In this document: piece by piece, positions 1 to 10,666 of the stretch
Layout: each line of letters starts with the position of its first letter
Numbering within the stretch: position 1 is the stretch's first letter
Source of the DNA: Emmonsiellopsis sp. PD_33
Lineage: Eukaryota; Ascomycota; Eurotiomycetes; Onygenales; Ajellomycetaceae
Direction: 5' to 3'
NCBI GenBank assembly: GCA_032988165.1
Contig: JANTQF010000211.1
Location: 1 to 60,409 of the forward strand
DNA: 60,409 nt
The notes under the pieces: generated by a model
Told to the model about the DNA's origin: nothing
The model's input: only the letters and a program-made list of their open reading frames with translations
Databases searched by the model: none
Program-made: the position numbers and the translations under genes

Positions 1-200
1 CTCTTCCCCCCCCTCTTTCCCCCCCCCCCTTCCTTCCTTCCCCCCCCCCCCCCTCTTCCTCCTGTCTTTTTGCTCGCTCGTCCTCTCCCCCGTCTGCCCT
101 CCCGTCCCTCCTTCTCCTCTCTTCTTCCTTCTTCTTCTTTCCCCCCCCCCCCCCCCCCCCCCCTCCTCCCTCCCCATCATCCCAGCTCCTTGAGCCGGAC
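1..200. repeat. Pyrimidine (C/T)-rich low-complexity tract
   Basis: Almost pure C and T with several long C runs (around 24-29, 42-53 and 141-163), ending just before the permease start codon. CT-rich tracts before the start codon are common in fungal promoters and leaders, so this is probably the core promoter and 5' leader of the downstream gene. Homopolymer lengths in such tracts are often wrong in assemblies. Confidence 0.7.
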
Positions 201-214
201 CACCCTCCTACAAC

Positions 215-2910
215 ATGGCGTTCAAAGAGGAGGCCTCCTCCTCCTCAATAAAAGCCACCGACACCACCATCAGCCCCGTCGCCATCCCGTCCTCCACCTC
301 CGACGCCGAGAAGCTCCCCCCCGCCGAACGCCGCAGACGCCCATACACTGACTTCCTCGAAGAGAGCAATCTGACCACCGTCTCCTCGGGCTCGTCCGCG
401 ATCAAGCCGGCCTCCGACACCACGCATCGCAAGCTCAAACCGCGCCATATCCAGCTGATAGGCATTGGGGGTACGATTGGAACCGCGCTGTATGTGCAGA
501 TTGGAAAGGGGCTGATGCAGGGCGGCCCGGGGAGTTTGTTTTTGGCGTTTACGTTGTGGTAAGATAATGCGCGCGTTTATGATACTCCTTTTGTTCTTGT
601 TTTTTTTTTTTTTTTTTCCTGCTTGGGTTTGTTGATGATGCGGTGGCGGATTGGGAATTGTGTCACTGCAGTTCGATCTGCTTGAGGTGATGCGGGCGGA
701 GATAAATATCGAGTGGGTGGTATGGGAATTAGGGCGCAAGGTAAGGATTGAAGGTAGGGAGGGAAAGTGAATAAAATGTGAGGTAAACCACAATGCTCAG
801 AATCGCAAAAGAACAAACCGGAATGAGAATTTAGGGGAGAACGGATGCGCGGTTGATATGCCCATATGCATCTATCTGCTGCAGTGGGATCTAAGATGCA
901 GCTTCAACCTCTTTTTATCATCGATTCCCCAGTTAACCCCCTATCTGCTATGCCTACTGCGAACCAATTGATTGGAAAAATCTGAATCTCATGGACTTTT
1001 ACAAATAGGTGCTCCTTCATCCTAGCCGTTACATTATGTATGAATCCCAACATTCCCTATGTCCTGTCCTGTCCTGTCCTCTCTTCAGCCCTACGCAGCA
1101 ATCAAGAACTGGTCCCGCTCCCCGTTATGTTATCACCAACCCAAATGCGCCTCTTTTCTATACGTCATCTCCGCCAAAGCGCCTCTTGAAAGTCAATAAG
1201 CAGCTGGCCCCAACGCAACTTGATTAATTGCTTTTTCCCCTGGGGCTTGAGAAACCACACCCAATCGCGAACCATGCCCGCTTGCAACCGCATCGCATCG
1301 TCTAGAATATGAATGCTAAGATCTAGGAACCCGACACCAAAAAAAAAACAGCCATGGCAGAAATGGTCACTTACCTCCCCATCTCGTCACCCTTCATCCG
1401 ATTCGCCGGCCGCTATGTCGACGAGGCATTCGGCGTCGCGGCGGGTTACAACTTCTTTGTCTTCGAAGCCGCCCTGGTCCCCTTCGAGGTTGTCGCGTGT
1501 AATGTCATCATCCACTACTGGAGCGACGTCGTGCCCGCTGCGGGAATCATTGCTATTGTGCTCGTGTCGTATGGGTATGTTGGGGGTTCCAGCTAGCTCC
1601 TGCTCAGTCACATCTAGGTTGTACTCAGCTAATCCATTTTCCGCATCGGGTCAAACAGCCTTATAAACGTCTTCGCCGTGAAATGGTACGGCGAGTCCGA
1701 ATTCTGGCTCGCCCTCGGTAAAGCCCTGCTGATCATCGGTCTAATCGCCTTCACTTTCGTCACCATGCTCGGCGGGAACCCGCTAGGCGACCGTTTCGGT
1801 TTCCGTTACTGGAAAGAGCCCGGCTCGTTCGCGGAGTACTACAAAGAGGGGTCGGTAGGCCGCTGGATGGGCTTCCTGCAATGTCTTATCATGGCCAGTT
1901 TCACGATCGCGGGCCCCGATTACGTCTCCATGGCTGCTGGCGAGACGGAGAACCCGCGTCATGTCCTCCCCCGAGCGTTCAACGCGGTGTTTTACCGATT
2001 GACCGCCTTCTTCGTGCTGGGTAGCATGTGCGTGGGGATCCTGGTACCATACAATGACAAGACAATGTCCAACGCCTTCGAAAAGGGTCTCCCCGGCGCC
2101 GCCGCCTCGCCTTATGTCGTCGCAATGGACAGAATGAGAATCGGCGTGCTCCCGCACATCGTCAATGCGATGGTTCTCGGTGCTGCCTTTAGCGCGGGCA
2201 ATAGCTACGTCTACTGCGCCAGCCGGAGCTTGTACGGCCTAGCGCTCGAAGGCAAGGCCCCGCGCGTCCTTGCGAAATGCAACCGGAACGGCGTCCCGAT
2301 TTACTGCGTCGCCATCGTGCTAGCGATTGCACTTCTTTCGTTCCTGCAGGTTTCCAACCAGGCATCCGTGGTGCTGACCTGGTTCGTCTCGCTAGTAACT
2401 GCGTCGCAGCTGCTGAATTTTTGCGCCGTCTCCTTCACGTTCATACGGTTCAAGAAGGCCATGGATGCGCAAGGCGTCGACCGTAACTCGTTGCCGTTCA
2501 AATCGCCGTGGCAGCCGTTCCTAGCATACTATTCGGGTATCGCGACATTTATCATGGCATTTGTGGGTGGGTATACAGTGTTCTTGCCGGGGTATTGGAG
2601 CGTGCCATCGTTTCTATTCTCGTACACTATGATTGCCGTCTTCCCGATTTTGTTTTTTGGGTGGAAATATCTCAAAGGAACCAAGTGGTTGAAGCCGGAG
2701 GAGGTGGATTTGTTTACAGGCGTTGCGGAGATTGAAGAGTACACGAGGAATTATGTGCCGGACCCGCCAAAGTTAGTTTTTTTTTTCCCTGCCCGTTCTC
2801 CAAATTTCCCCTGCCTTGGTTCCAGATAACTCGAGGGCGATTTGTCGGCTAACAATTGTGATTGGAACAGGAACTTTGTCGATAAGTATTTCAACAAAAT
2901 GTTCGAATAG
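215..2910 (+). CDS. Amino-acid permease, APC superfamily (fungal YAT type)
   Basis: Plasma-membrane proton-coupled amino-acid transporter of about 582 residues with roughly twelve hydrophobic segments. Exons read as 215-558, 1009-1037, 1352-1574, 1659-2771 and 2871-2910; all junctions are GT-AG and keep frame. The tiny second exon (29 nt) completes the first membrane hairpin. The first helix carries the family signature RHIQLIGIGGTIGTALYVQ after a hydrophilic Ser/Thr-rich cytosolic tail of about 75 residues, and a GETENPRHVLPRA loop follows the fifth/sixth helix. The closing exon gives the C-terminal NFVDKYFNKMFE. The ATG at 215 is the first in frame and gives the usual N-terminal tail length. 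Substrate cannot be read from sequence; GAP1/AGP2-like permeases are the closest type I recognise. It converges with the JmjC gene downstream. Confidence 0.93.
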
Positions 2911-3335
2911 TGACCGCAGCTGTATACTTCTTTCGCAATTTATTTCGCCGCATTTTCGCTTTTGAAACGTCCCATTCCGCCTAACCTTCCTTTTCATGCC
3001 AGCTCGCAGCATGCTGGGCTGTTTATCGTGGCTATCTCAAGCCCAAATCTTTCTCTGCTGGGTGGATTTCTGATGGGGTTTGTCCTTCTCTCTGGTGTCA
3101 GTTTATATATATATAAAATACTGGTGGATGTCTGAGTTAGGATTATATATCAATGGCTCGTTGGTTGGGGCTGGTTTGACTGGGCGGATTGCATACATAT
3201 ACCCTATTTTTCCTTCAATTGGATCTGTTGGCTGAATTTTGCTAAGCCGAATCAAACTCCCATGTGTATCAAATCACTTTGCAAACTCTGGCGGTTGTGG
3301 CTGTGGAGTATATCCACCAGCTCAGGAAGTCACAA
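2911..3335. other. Convergent intergenic spacer
   Basis: Shared 3' space between the permease (+) and the JmjC gene (-). It holds a TATATATATAAAATA tract near 3108-3121 but no reading frame or RNA gene that I can recognise. Confidence 0.6.
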
Positions 3336-4319
3336 TCATCGGAACCACCAATTAACCTGTAAACCAAGCATCAATCAGTCAGAAAGGGAAAACATAATAA
3401 ATGTTGAAGGGAAAAGGTAAAAACCTACCGAAGCCGTAACCCCCTCCCCAACCCCCTTGATACTATGCCACCAGCCCATTGGGATAAAAATGCCGTCCCC
3501 AGCGTCTAGCTCCGCTTCAAACCCGTCTATCCCACCCTCTCCAATTGCTGATCCCTCATCTCCCCACACCTCGTTCTCCAAAGCCTCCCTCTCGACACCC
3601 TGCATCATCTCCTCCCCCCGAAAACTCGCGCCCCCACCACTCAGCTCCCCATGTTCCCGCGCAATCCGCTCTCTAACCCGCTGGAACACCCCCAAGCCTG
3701 TCTGCGGCGCAAGCAATCTAACCACCTTCCTCCCGGCCAGCTGCACGAAGAGATTTGGATTCGGATCCCGGTGCAGGGGGGTGTAGGTTGGCGGGATACC
3801 TACCCAGATGTTCGTGTCATAGATATCTCCCCGGCCGGCGGTGGAGACGAGGGGGGGTGTGGGTATGTCTGCGCGTAGAAGGGGCGGGAGGTCAAGAAGT
3901 TGGCATTGGGCGAGGTAGAGGCTAGTAGTTATTGGGCCGGGGTTGGATGTGCGCGTGGCAGTTTTTGTCCATTTGAGGAAGAGGTCAAGGGGGGCGTGGA
4001 GGCGACGGAATGTTGTATCTCCTGCCGTGGAGGTGGTGAGTTCGAGGGGAACAGGGCAGTCAGAGTACTTTTGGAGGTAGCTGTAGTCAAGACTAGCCAC
4101 TGCAGAAGAAGACCCGGGCTGTGAGAACCATTTCTGGATTGCGGGGAGCTGGTTGAAGTGGCCGCGGGGGAGGAGGACAGGGAGCTGGGGGGTGAAGTAG
4201 GAGTCGCGGAACGTGGAGATATCAGAATTGGCAGCAGACAGCGTGTCCAGGGGGCCAAATCGAGACGCAAGGGGAGGTTTTAGCTTGCCTCTGACTGCTG
4301 CAGTGGAGAAATGCTTCAT
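3336..4319 (-). CDS. JmjC / cupin-8 domain protein, putative 2-oxoglutarate Fe(II) oxygenase
   Basis: Predicted protein of 303 residues. Exon 1 is 4319-3429; a GTAGGT donor and a TTTACAG acceptor join it in frame to a short exon 3356-3336 ending VNWWFR. The facial-triad iron ligands are visible as H183-x-D185 in TPLHRDPNPN and H285 in the MGWWHSIKG motif, and DAGDGIFIP just before it is the usual strand of the jelly-roll. The N-terminus (AAVRGKLKPPLASRFGP) is basic, hydroxylated-rich and lacks acidic residues, which could act as a mitochondrial presequence. Family members include tRNA wybutosine hydroxylases, FIH-like asparaginyl hydroxylases and histone demethylases. A stand-alone 300-residue cupin-8 protein does not reveal the substrate. 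It is divergent from the Zn2Cys6 gene, with 271 bp between starts. Confidence 0.9.
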
Positions 4320-4590
4320 GGCCGGCCGTCAATCTGCTGTCTGTCTGCTGTGTCCAGCCAATGTTGAGGTTGACGTTGGATATTTCCTAACTGGGACCAA
4401 GTCGTCGGCGTCGGCGCGGATTCCGCCCGAGCGGCTCAAGTGCGGAATTAGCGGCCAAAGCCGACCGGCCTGACCTTACCCCACAGCGTCCAACCCCAGC
4501 TTCAGCATCTCTCCGCCGCATCTTTTCCCTCCGCGCCCATCGCACACTACCTACTGGACATCATGCCACTTCGGCTCTCTGGCTAGCTCC
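4320..4590. promoter_or_regulatory. Divergent promoter, JmjC gene / Zn2Cys6 gene
   Basis: 271 bp separate the two start codons, so both genes must share this upstream region unless leaders overlap. It is GC-rich, with several CGGCG/CCGAC elements (for example around 4406-4415 and 4458-4466) of the kind bound by zinc-cluster proteins, but no pair of the required geometry that I can assign to a named factor. Confidence 0.55.
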
Positions 4591-7199
4591 ATGACCTCCA
4601 AATCCCCCGACGCTGGCCAGGCTGCCGCAACCACCGCGGACAACGACCAGCCTCCTCTCCAGCCTCCCCCCAGCACGGCCAATGATGCCCCCGAGTCTGC
4701 CAAACGAAAAGCGGACCCAAACAGCGGAACTCACACGCGGGCTAAGCGGAATCGTTACATTTCACTTGCCTGGTCAGTTGCTCTCGACATGGGTGCTGGT
4801 GTCGCGGTTGTTGGATGTAGCTGGCTGACCTGCATTATATAGCAATGAGTGCAAGAGACGGAAAATTAAGTGCAATGGCCAGGTACCTTGCCAGCGCTGT
4901 GGCCATTTGTCGCTGGAATGTAAGCTCCTCTACCATGCGGGTTATGCTGGACTTCTCTAAAGCTCACTCTGTTGCGTTGCACAGGTCTCTATGCGCCCAA
5001 CTGTTGTAGTAGCGGGCTGAAGGACTCTGAGTAAGATAACAAACCCTGCTTTATTTGCGGACTCATCGGCTGACTTAGAGACGTTCTCTTGTCAGAGAAT
5101 TCCGGGTTATGAAAGAGCACATAGAGACTCTCCAAGACCAAGTGAACACGTTGTTTACCAATATAAACGACCTGTACCATAAGACCGAATCGCCGGCCGT
5201 TGAGCCCAATGCTTACGCCCGAGAGAGTTCACACTCTGCCTCCCAGCCAAGCTATGATTCTCAAAACCAACCGTCGTCACGACCACGATCAAATCAACCT
5301 CGCTTTCACGGCCCCACTAGCACTGTTTTTAACCTCCATGTTGCGAAATCAAGTCTCCAGACAATGGGCATCACCCCCAGCGAGGATGGAAATCATGAAC
5401 TCTTTGCAACCCAGGACCTGACGCCTGGGGGCTCCCCGCCACAGCAGCAACAGCTCCCTCTGGTCCCGCAGGTCCTGGCTCACCCGAATAAGGATCCTCT
5501 CTGGGTCGTGAAGCGGGAGGAGGCCATCCGGCTATGTCGAGTCTACGAACAGGAAATTGGAAGTATGTATCCCATAATAGACATCGAGAAGATGGTTTCG
5601 CAAACGAATCTGCTTTTTACATTCCTGGAGGCGGCTGCGCGGACTGGGTTTGCTAAGCGGTTCAAGTCCGGAGCCGATTTGCTTATCGACGACGATACAT
5701 GTATATTGAAAATGGTACTTGCCATTACGTTGCTTGTTGAGGGGGATGGCCAAAGTTCGTTGGGAAATCGCTTCTTCACAACTACGAAGCCAAAGATTGA
5801 GGCGAAGCTCTGGGAGCCTGCGGATATCAAAACTATCCAGCTGCTTGTGCTCATGGTATGTATTACATTTGGGTGCCCTAATACACCATGTCTGACTCAC
5901 CCTATCTCTAGGGAACATATTACTTTCACACCGATGACGATCGCATGGCCTACAGGTTCATCGGTCACGCGACTCGAATGTGCCTCGAACTCGGGCTACA
6001 TCGTCGAGAAGGCCTATTGAAGGCATGCCCCAACGACGAAGACCTACCAGGGGTTGTTAAATCGTTTTGGTCGGTTTACTGTCTAGATCGGCGGTGGAGT
6101 TTTGGCATGGGATTGCCCTTCGTGATTCAGGATGAGGATATCGATTCCTCTCTGCCGGAGCCTGTGGGTACCCATCCTACCATTCTGGATAATGTCCATT
6201 CTCTGACAACGGTTCAAATAGGACGATTCCCTTCCGTATTTGAAAGCGATGGTATCTCATTGCCGCATCAGTTCAAAAATATGGTACTCAGGTCTGGGAT
6301 CTGTTGGGGCCGCGACCGTCAAAAGAGATGTGATTGGATTTTTAGACTACCAGGTTGTGCAGTGGGCGAAGCATCTTCCCGAGAATCTCAGATTCTATTC
6401 GGCAGACATTACCACCAATGGAGAAGCTTTGGCCAGAGATATCCGCCGTTTGCGCGTACTCCTCTACATCCGCGGTAACCATCTCCGAATATTAATCTAC
6501 CGCCCAGTACTACATTCTACTTCCAGCATCCTAGAAAACATGGCGTATGCTCAAACCGTCGTCGACATTGCAAAAGACACCATCCGCGTTCTCACTCACC
6601 TCAACCAGTCATCCGACATTTACCGTACCCAGCAGGTGCTTTTCAACTATTTCCTCATCTCAGCTCTGGCAGTCCTCCTCCTCGCCGTATCCCATGCTCC
6701 AGTCGAATTTAACCGGCAGGTACGTGATGAATTCTTCATGGCACTTGACCTCGTCAAATTACTCAGCGCCAAATCATATGTCTCAAAGCGGCTCTGGAAA
6801 ATGATCAAGGGACTTCGGGAAATTGGTGAGAAACTCGGCCTGCTCAATCGTGCTGTCCCATCCGACCTGAATGACCCCCATTCAACCGCAGCTGTCGCAA
6901 TGGCAGGGTTAGCTGGGCACCCGATGGATGTCATGACTGTATACCGCGACATGAACCCCAGCGGCGAACTGGGCAGTAGCCCACAGGATGGCATCCAGAT
7001 GAGCAATGAATTGACGAACCTGTTCGAAGCTGTGGGTGGCTACAGTGGCTTCTTCACCCAGGCAAATGGGGGCGCAGGTGGGGAGGGGCTGAATGGAGAT
7101 ATGGTGAACCCGCACGGCGATCTTGGGCATGCGGAGGGATTGTCTGCGATGCTGGGGACTGAGGGAGAGTTTGCGAGGATTATGAGGGATGTATTTTAG
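4591..7199 (+). CDS. Zn2Cys6 (GAL4-type) fungal transcription factor
   Basis: Nuclear DNA-binding regulator of 764 residues. Exons 4591-4772, 4843-4919, 4985-5030, 5096-5855, 5912-6163 and 6222-7199 all join in frame at GT-AG sites. The zinc cluster is complete: C61-x2-C64-x6-C71-x5-C77-x2-C80-x6-C87, with the basic RRKIKC core, split by introns after its first and last cysteines. A coiled-coil-like linker (VMKEHIETLQDQVNTL, about residues 103-120) should mediate dimerisation. The middle carries the fungal_trans middle homology region (MAYRFIGHATRMCLELGLHR followed by SFWSVYCLDRRWSFGMGLPF). The C-terminal 80 residues are Gly/Asn-rich and may be an activation domain. The first ATG gives a 60-residue Pro/Ala-rich tail before the cluster. 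Target genes cannot be inferred. Confidence 0.93.
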
Positions 7200-8431
7200 G
7201 ATATTTGGTTTTGGACATTTGGAAGAATTTGCTTATATAGCGGGAAGCGAATACCCTAGTCGCAGAGTTGGGATCTTTTATACGGGCGCCCTATTTAAAC
7301 AACTATAGACCTATGCTCATCACATTTCAACTATCTCATACTATCCCTTATCTTCTAGTTCTTCGATTAATCGACGCCATACAGCGTGAAAAGGAGAATC
7401 TTTAAAGCAGCGGCAAAGTTCGTCCAATCGAGCCTGGAACCTTATTATTATGGCACAAAACGGGCTAGATCTGATTACCTAAGCGAACCCTGCCAGTTAC
7501 CCACGTGACCTGCTGCATCGCCGTCACGTGATCTGGAGCGGTCGAATGGAATATCCCAATCCACGACGACGACGACGACGAAGAGCAGACACCAGACATT
7601 GCCGCCCGCCACCCCGCCGATTCCACCTCACCGTTGGTGTTCCCAGCCAATTCTGTACCTTGTGAACCCGTTCTGCCCGTCTGCCCTATCTGCCGGGCTG
7701 CCAACTGCCGCACTGCTGTCCGTCGGGCCTATCTGCATGACCCAATAACTCCGCACCCAACGCCCACACACCACCCCCAGCGACATCCCTATCATACTAT
7801 ACGGAACCACATGTGGCTGTCGCAACACGCATTGCCGTCCGCAACGCCATAGAACCGGTTTTTCCTTTTTTCCCGCCGTTTCTCACTCTCTTTCTCGGCG
7901 GAACTTTCACTCCATTTTACCTGATAGAAATTGCCCCGCAGCAAAAAGGCAAAAAATAATAATAAGGGAACCATCTTTTTTTTTTAGTCAACGGCTTTTT
8001 TTCTCGTCCCGCTTTCTCCGCTCCAGGGGCCCCTCCACTAGACTTTCGGAAAAGACACACATCTTATCGGCCGTTTTGCAAAAAGCAGGCGACGACAGAA
8101 CACGCCCCGCACCCCATTGGATCTTGCGCAAAAGTGCAACACTGCACTCTCCACGCCTCAGGCAGAAAAAAAGGGTATGGTTTCGAAGTCTTGACTGACG
8201 CCTCGTGAGAATAACAAAACGGGAAATCCCAATCCCCCCCCTTAATCCGACGATCTCGCATTCCTGCCCCGCCGCCGCGAATTCCGCGCCCCCGAGAGAC
8301 GACTCCACAAGCTTGGTCGTGCCATCGTGTCGAAAATTACGCCCTCATCACTGGCCGAAGGGCTGGACCGGCTGGACCTGAGCCAACTATCAACCTCCAC
8401 GCCGTCCAGATCGACCTTCAGCTCCTTCGCT
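7200..8431. promoter_or_regulatory. Upstream region and leader of the CK2 beta gene
   Basis: 1.2 kb between the zinc-cluster stop and the CK2 beta start. It contains two CACGTG boxes (7502-7507, 7525-7530), a (CGA)n stretch at about 7563-7581, and a frame open from 8327 that continues into the CK2 beta gene without an ATG. No other convincing gene is present on either strand. Confidence 0.6.
7502..7530. promoter_or_regulatory. Paired CACGTG (E-box / Cbf1-type) sites
   Basis: CACGTG occurs at 7502-7507 and 7525-7530, 23 bp start to start. The second lies in GTCACGTGAT, which matches the RTCACRTG core of Cbf1-type bHLH factors. Two perfect palindromes about two helical turns apart suggest cooperative binding on one DNA face. 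The function is inferred from the motif only. Confidence 0.5.
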
Positions 8432-9526
8432 ATGTCGTCGTCCGACGCCGGGCCCGAGACGTGGATTGCGTCCTACTGCTCGCTGATGGGCCATGAGTTT
8501 TTCGCAGAGGTATCGGAGGATTTTATTGAGGATGATTTCAACCTGACGGGGCTGCAGTCGCAGGTGCCGTTGTATAAGGAGGCTCTGGAGTTGATATTGG
8601 ATGTGGAGCCTGAGGAGGAGGAAGAGGATGAAGAGGATGAAGAGGAGGACGAAGAGGAGGAGGACGCAATAGGCGACGACAGGCCGTCGGGATTTAGGAG
8701 GGCTGGGGACCGGCGGCACATGCGCGTTGCCAGTGATTTGAGCGTGATCGAGAGCTCAGCGGAGCTTCTATACGGCCTTATCCATCAACGATACATAACA
8801 TCTCGACCCGGAATCCAACAGATGCTAGAAAAGTACGACCTACAACATTTCGGCGTCTGCCCGCGCGTCTACTGCAATGGCTGTAGGGTCCTCCCTGTCG
8901 GCCGCACGGACACTCCAGGAATCGACACAGTCAAACTTTTCTGCCCCAGCTGTCACGATCTCTACACACCGCCAAACAGCAGATACCAATCCGTTGACGG
9001 CGCCTTCTTCGGCACAACCTTCGGTTGTCTCTTCTTCATGACCTTCCCAGAACTAGACGTCGGCCCCCGAAACGCCGATAACCCCATCTCCCCAACCCCG
9101 AACAGCTCAACAACGACATCCATGACGCCCAACTCCCGCTCCCTCTCCTCTCCAACCTCCGCCCAACCCCTCCCCCCACAACCCACCCAAATAAACGGCA
9201 TGATGACCTCCAACCTCGCCCCAGGCCTAGGACAAGGCAAAATCTACGAACCCCGCATCTACGGCTTCCGCGTCTCCGAGCGCGCCCAGTCTGGTCCCCG
9301 CATGAAATGGCTGCGGATGAAGCCGGCTGATATCAATGAACTAGACGAGAGCACTATTTATCATACTGCGCATTCGGATGCGGGAGATAGGGATGGAGAT
9401 ACGGAAATGGGCAGTGTGGAGGCGCAACAGGCCGCGGCTATTGGGCGGAGGAAGAAGGCGCCTATTCGGAGGAGAAGGCAACAGGGAGGCAATGTGGAGG
9501 CAAATGGCGGTGCAATGGAGGGGTAG
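8432..9526 (+). CDS. Casein kinase II regulatory (beta) subunit
   Basis: Intronless gene for 364 residues; the product dimerises and docks the CK2 catalytic subunits. The order is an N-terminal WIASYCSLMGHEFFAEV segment, an acidic loop of about 25 residues (59-83), the LLYGLIHQRYITS helix, and the dimerising zinc ribbon C143-x4-C148 (CPRVYC) with C171-x2-C174 (CPSC), followed by DGAFFGTTFG. Residues past about 215 form a Ser/Pro-rich insertion, then YEPRIYGFRVSERA, then a basic tail. At 364 residues it is much longer than the roughly 215-residue animal subunit because of the acidic loop and C-terminal extension, which is usual for fungi. The first ATG is at 8432; the frame is open upstream to 8327 with only GTG available there, so an unseen upstream exon is possible but not needed. 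Confidence 0.93.
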   Translation: MSSSDAGPETWIASYCSLMGHEFFAEVSEDFIEDDFNLTGLQSQVPLYKEALELILDVEPEEEEEDEEDEEEDEEEEDAIGDDRPSGFRRAGDRRHMRVASDLSVIESSAELLYGLIHQRYITSRPGIQQMLEKYDLQHFGVCPRVYCNGCRVLPVGRTDTPGIDTVKLFCPSCHDLYTPPNSRYQSVDGAFFGTTFGCLFFMTFPELDVGPRNADNPISPTPNSSTTTSMTPNSRSLSSPTSAQPLPPQPTQINGMMTSNLAPGLGQGKIYEPRIYGFRVSERAQSGPRMKWLRMKPADINELDESTIYHTAHSDAGDRDGDTEMGSVEAQQAAAIGRRKKAPIRRRRQQGGNVEANGGAMEG

Positions 9527-9887
9527 GGTAGGAATGATGGTTGCTTTCTGGGCTGCTGATTGATGGATGGATGGATGAGTGCACCCTGATGTGTTTGGTT
9601 TTTGCTCATTTTGCTAGTTTGTTTCCGTGTGTGTTCTGATGGAATGGATAATGTCCGTAAATGTTTGTGCAAGTCTTTTGATCATTTTCTCTTTCTCTTT
9701 CTCTTTTTCTTTGTCTTTTGCTACTTCCTGGTGGGGAATTTTCTCTTTTTCTCTTGTTCTTTTTCTTAATCTCATTTCAATTCTCTTTTCTACATAGCAT
9801 ATTTTTTCTTTCTTGTTTGTTACTTCTCGTCCCATTTTTTTAATTCAAAGAATATATGTACCCAGGACATACCATACCATGCCTATT

Positions 9888-9911
9888 TACCTACCTACCT
9901 ACCTACCTACT
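9888..9911. repeat. TACC tetranucleotide microsatellite
   Basis: About six TACC units in the 3' flank of the CK2 beta gene. Confidence 0.75.
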
Positions 9912-10650
9912 TCTCTTCATTCCCGTCGTCCTCGCCACAAAATTACCTACCCATACCCCCTTAACCAACCATATTAATGTCCGTATCCATGAATTTACAA
10001 TTTCCTTTACATTGTATGTACATGTACCTAGCATCCAGCCCTCTTTAAAACTTACTTTTATGTGCCTACCATTTCCCCCATATTACTTCTCCATCCCCTT
10101 TTTCTCCCGTTCCATTTCTGCCTCGTTTTGCTCCCTTTTGTGAAAGCATCAGGCGCAGAGTGTTTTTAGTATCAAAAATTAAAAAAATAAATAAAACAAG
10201 AAAAAAAAAAGAACGATAATAGGAACAATAATAGAGGATGATTTGTTTCCCTTATTATGGCATGCTGTTTATTGTCAGTTGATGGGTCTTTGTTATTCAT
10301 ATACAACTTATAGTTATATTCCATATTATACTCTTGATACTACCATCCTGCTAATCTCTACGCTTGTTTTCTTACCCGAGATAAGCGGTTAGTAGGTTTT
10401 CGATGATATATTTTGTAAGGAAATAGGGGAGTCAAAGGGATGGGGAATGGGGGATGGGAGAGATTATGAGACAGGAAATTATGCGGCCCAGTTTAGGAGA
10501 ATAGCAGCTGCATAAGTAAACAGGAAGGATGAGAATATCCCATATCACTTTATTGATGCAAGGGAGAAACAGGCCCCGATCATCTCCGACATGGCTGCTT
10601 ACTGTTACAGCATTGATTCATCTTCCATAGAAAGAAACCATATCCCAGAT

Positions 10651-10666
10651 AGTTAACTAGTTAACT
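10651..10666. repeat. 16-bp perfect palindrome AGTTAACTAGTTAACT
   Basis: The sequence equals its own reverse complement. A related word, AACTAGTTAACTAAATAACT, occurs near 11896. No function is assigned. Confidence 0.6.

Noticed and set aside
245..793. 182-codon minus-strand frame over the permease start
   Set aside because: Antisense shadow of the permease first exon and intron, with poly-Lys from a T run.
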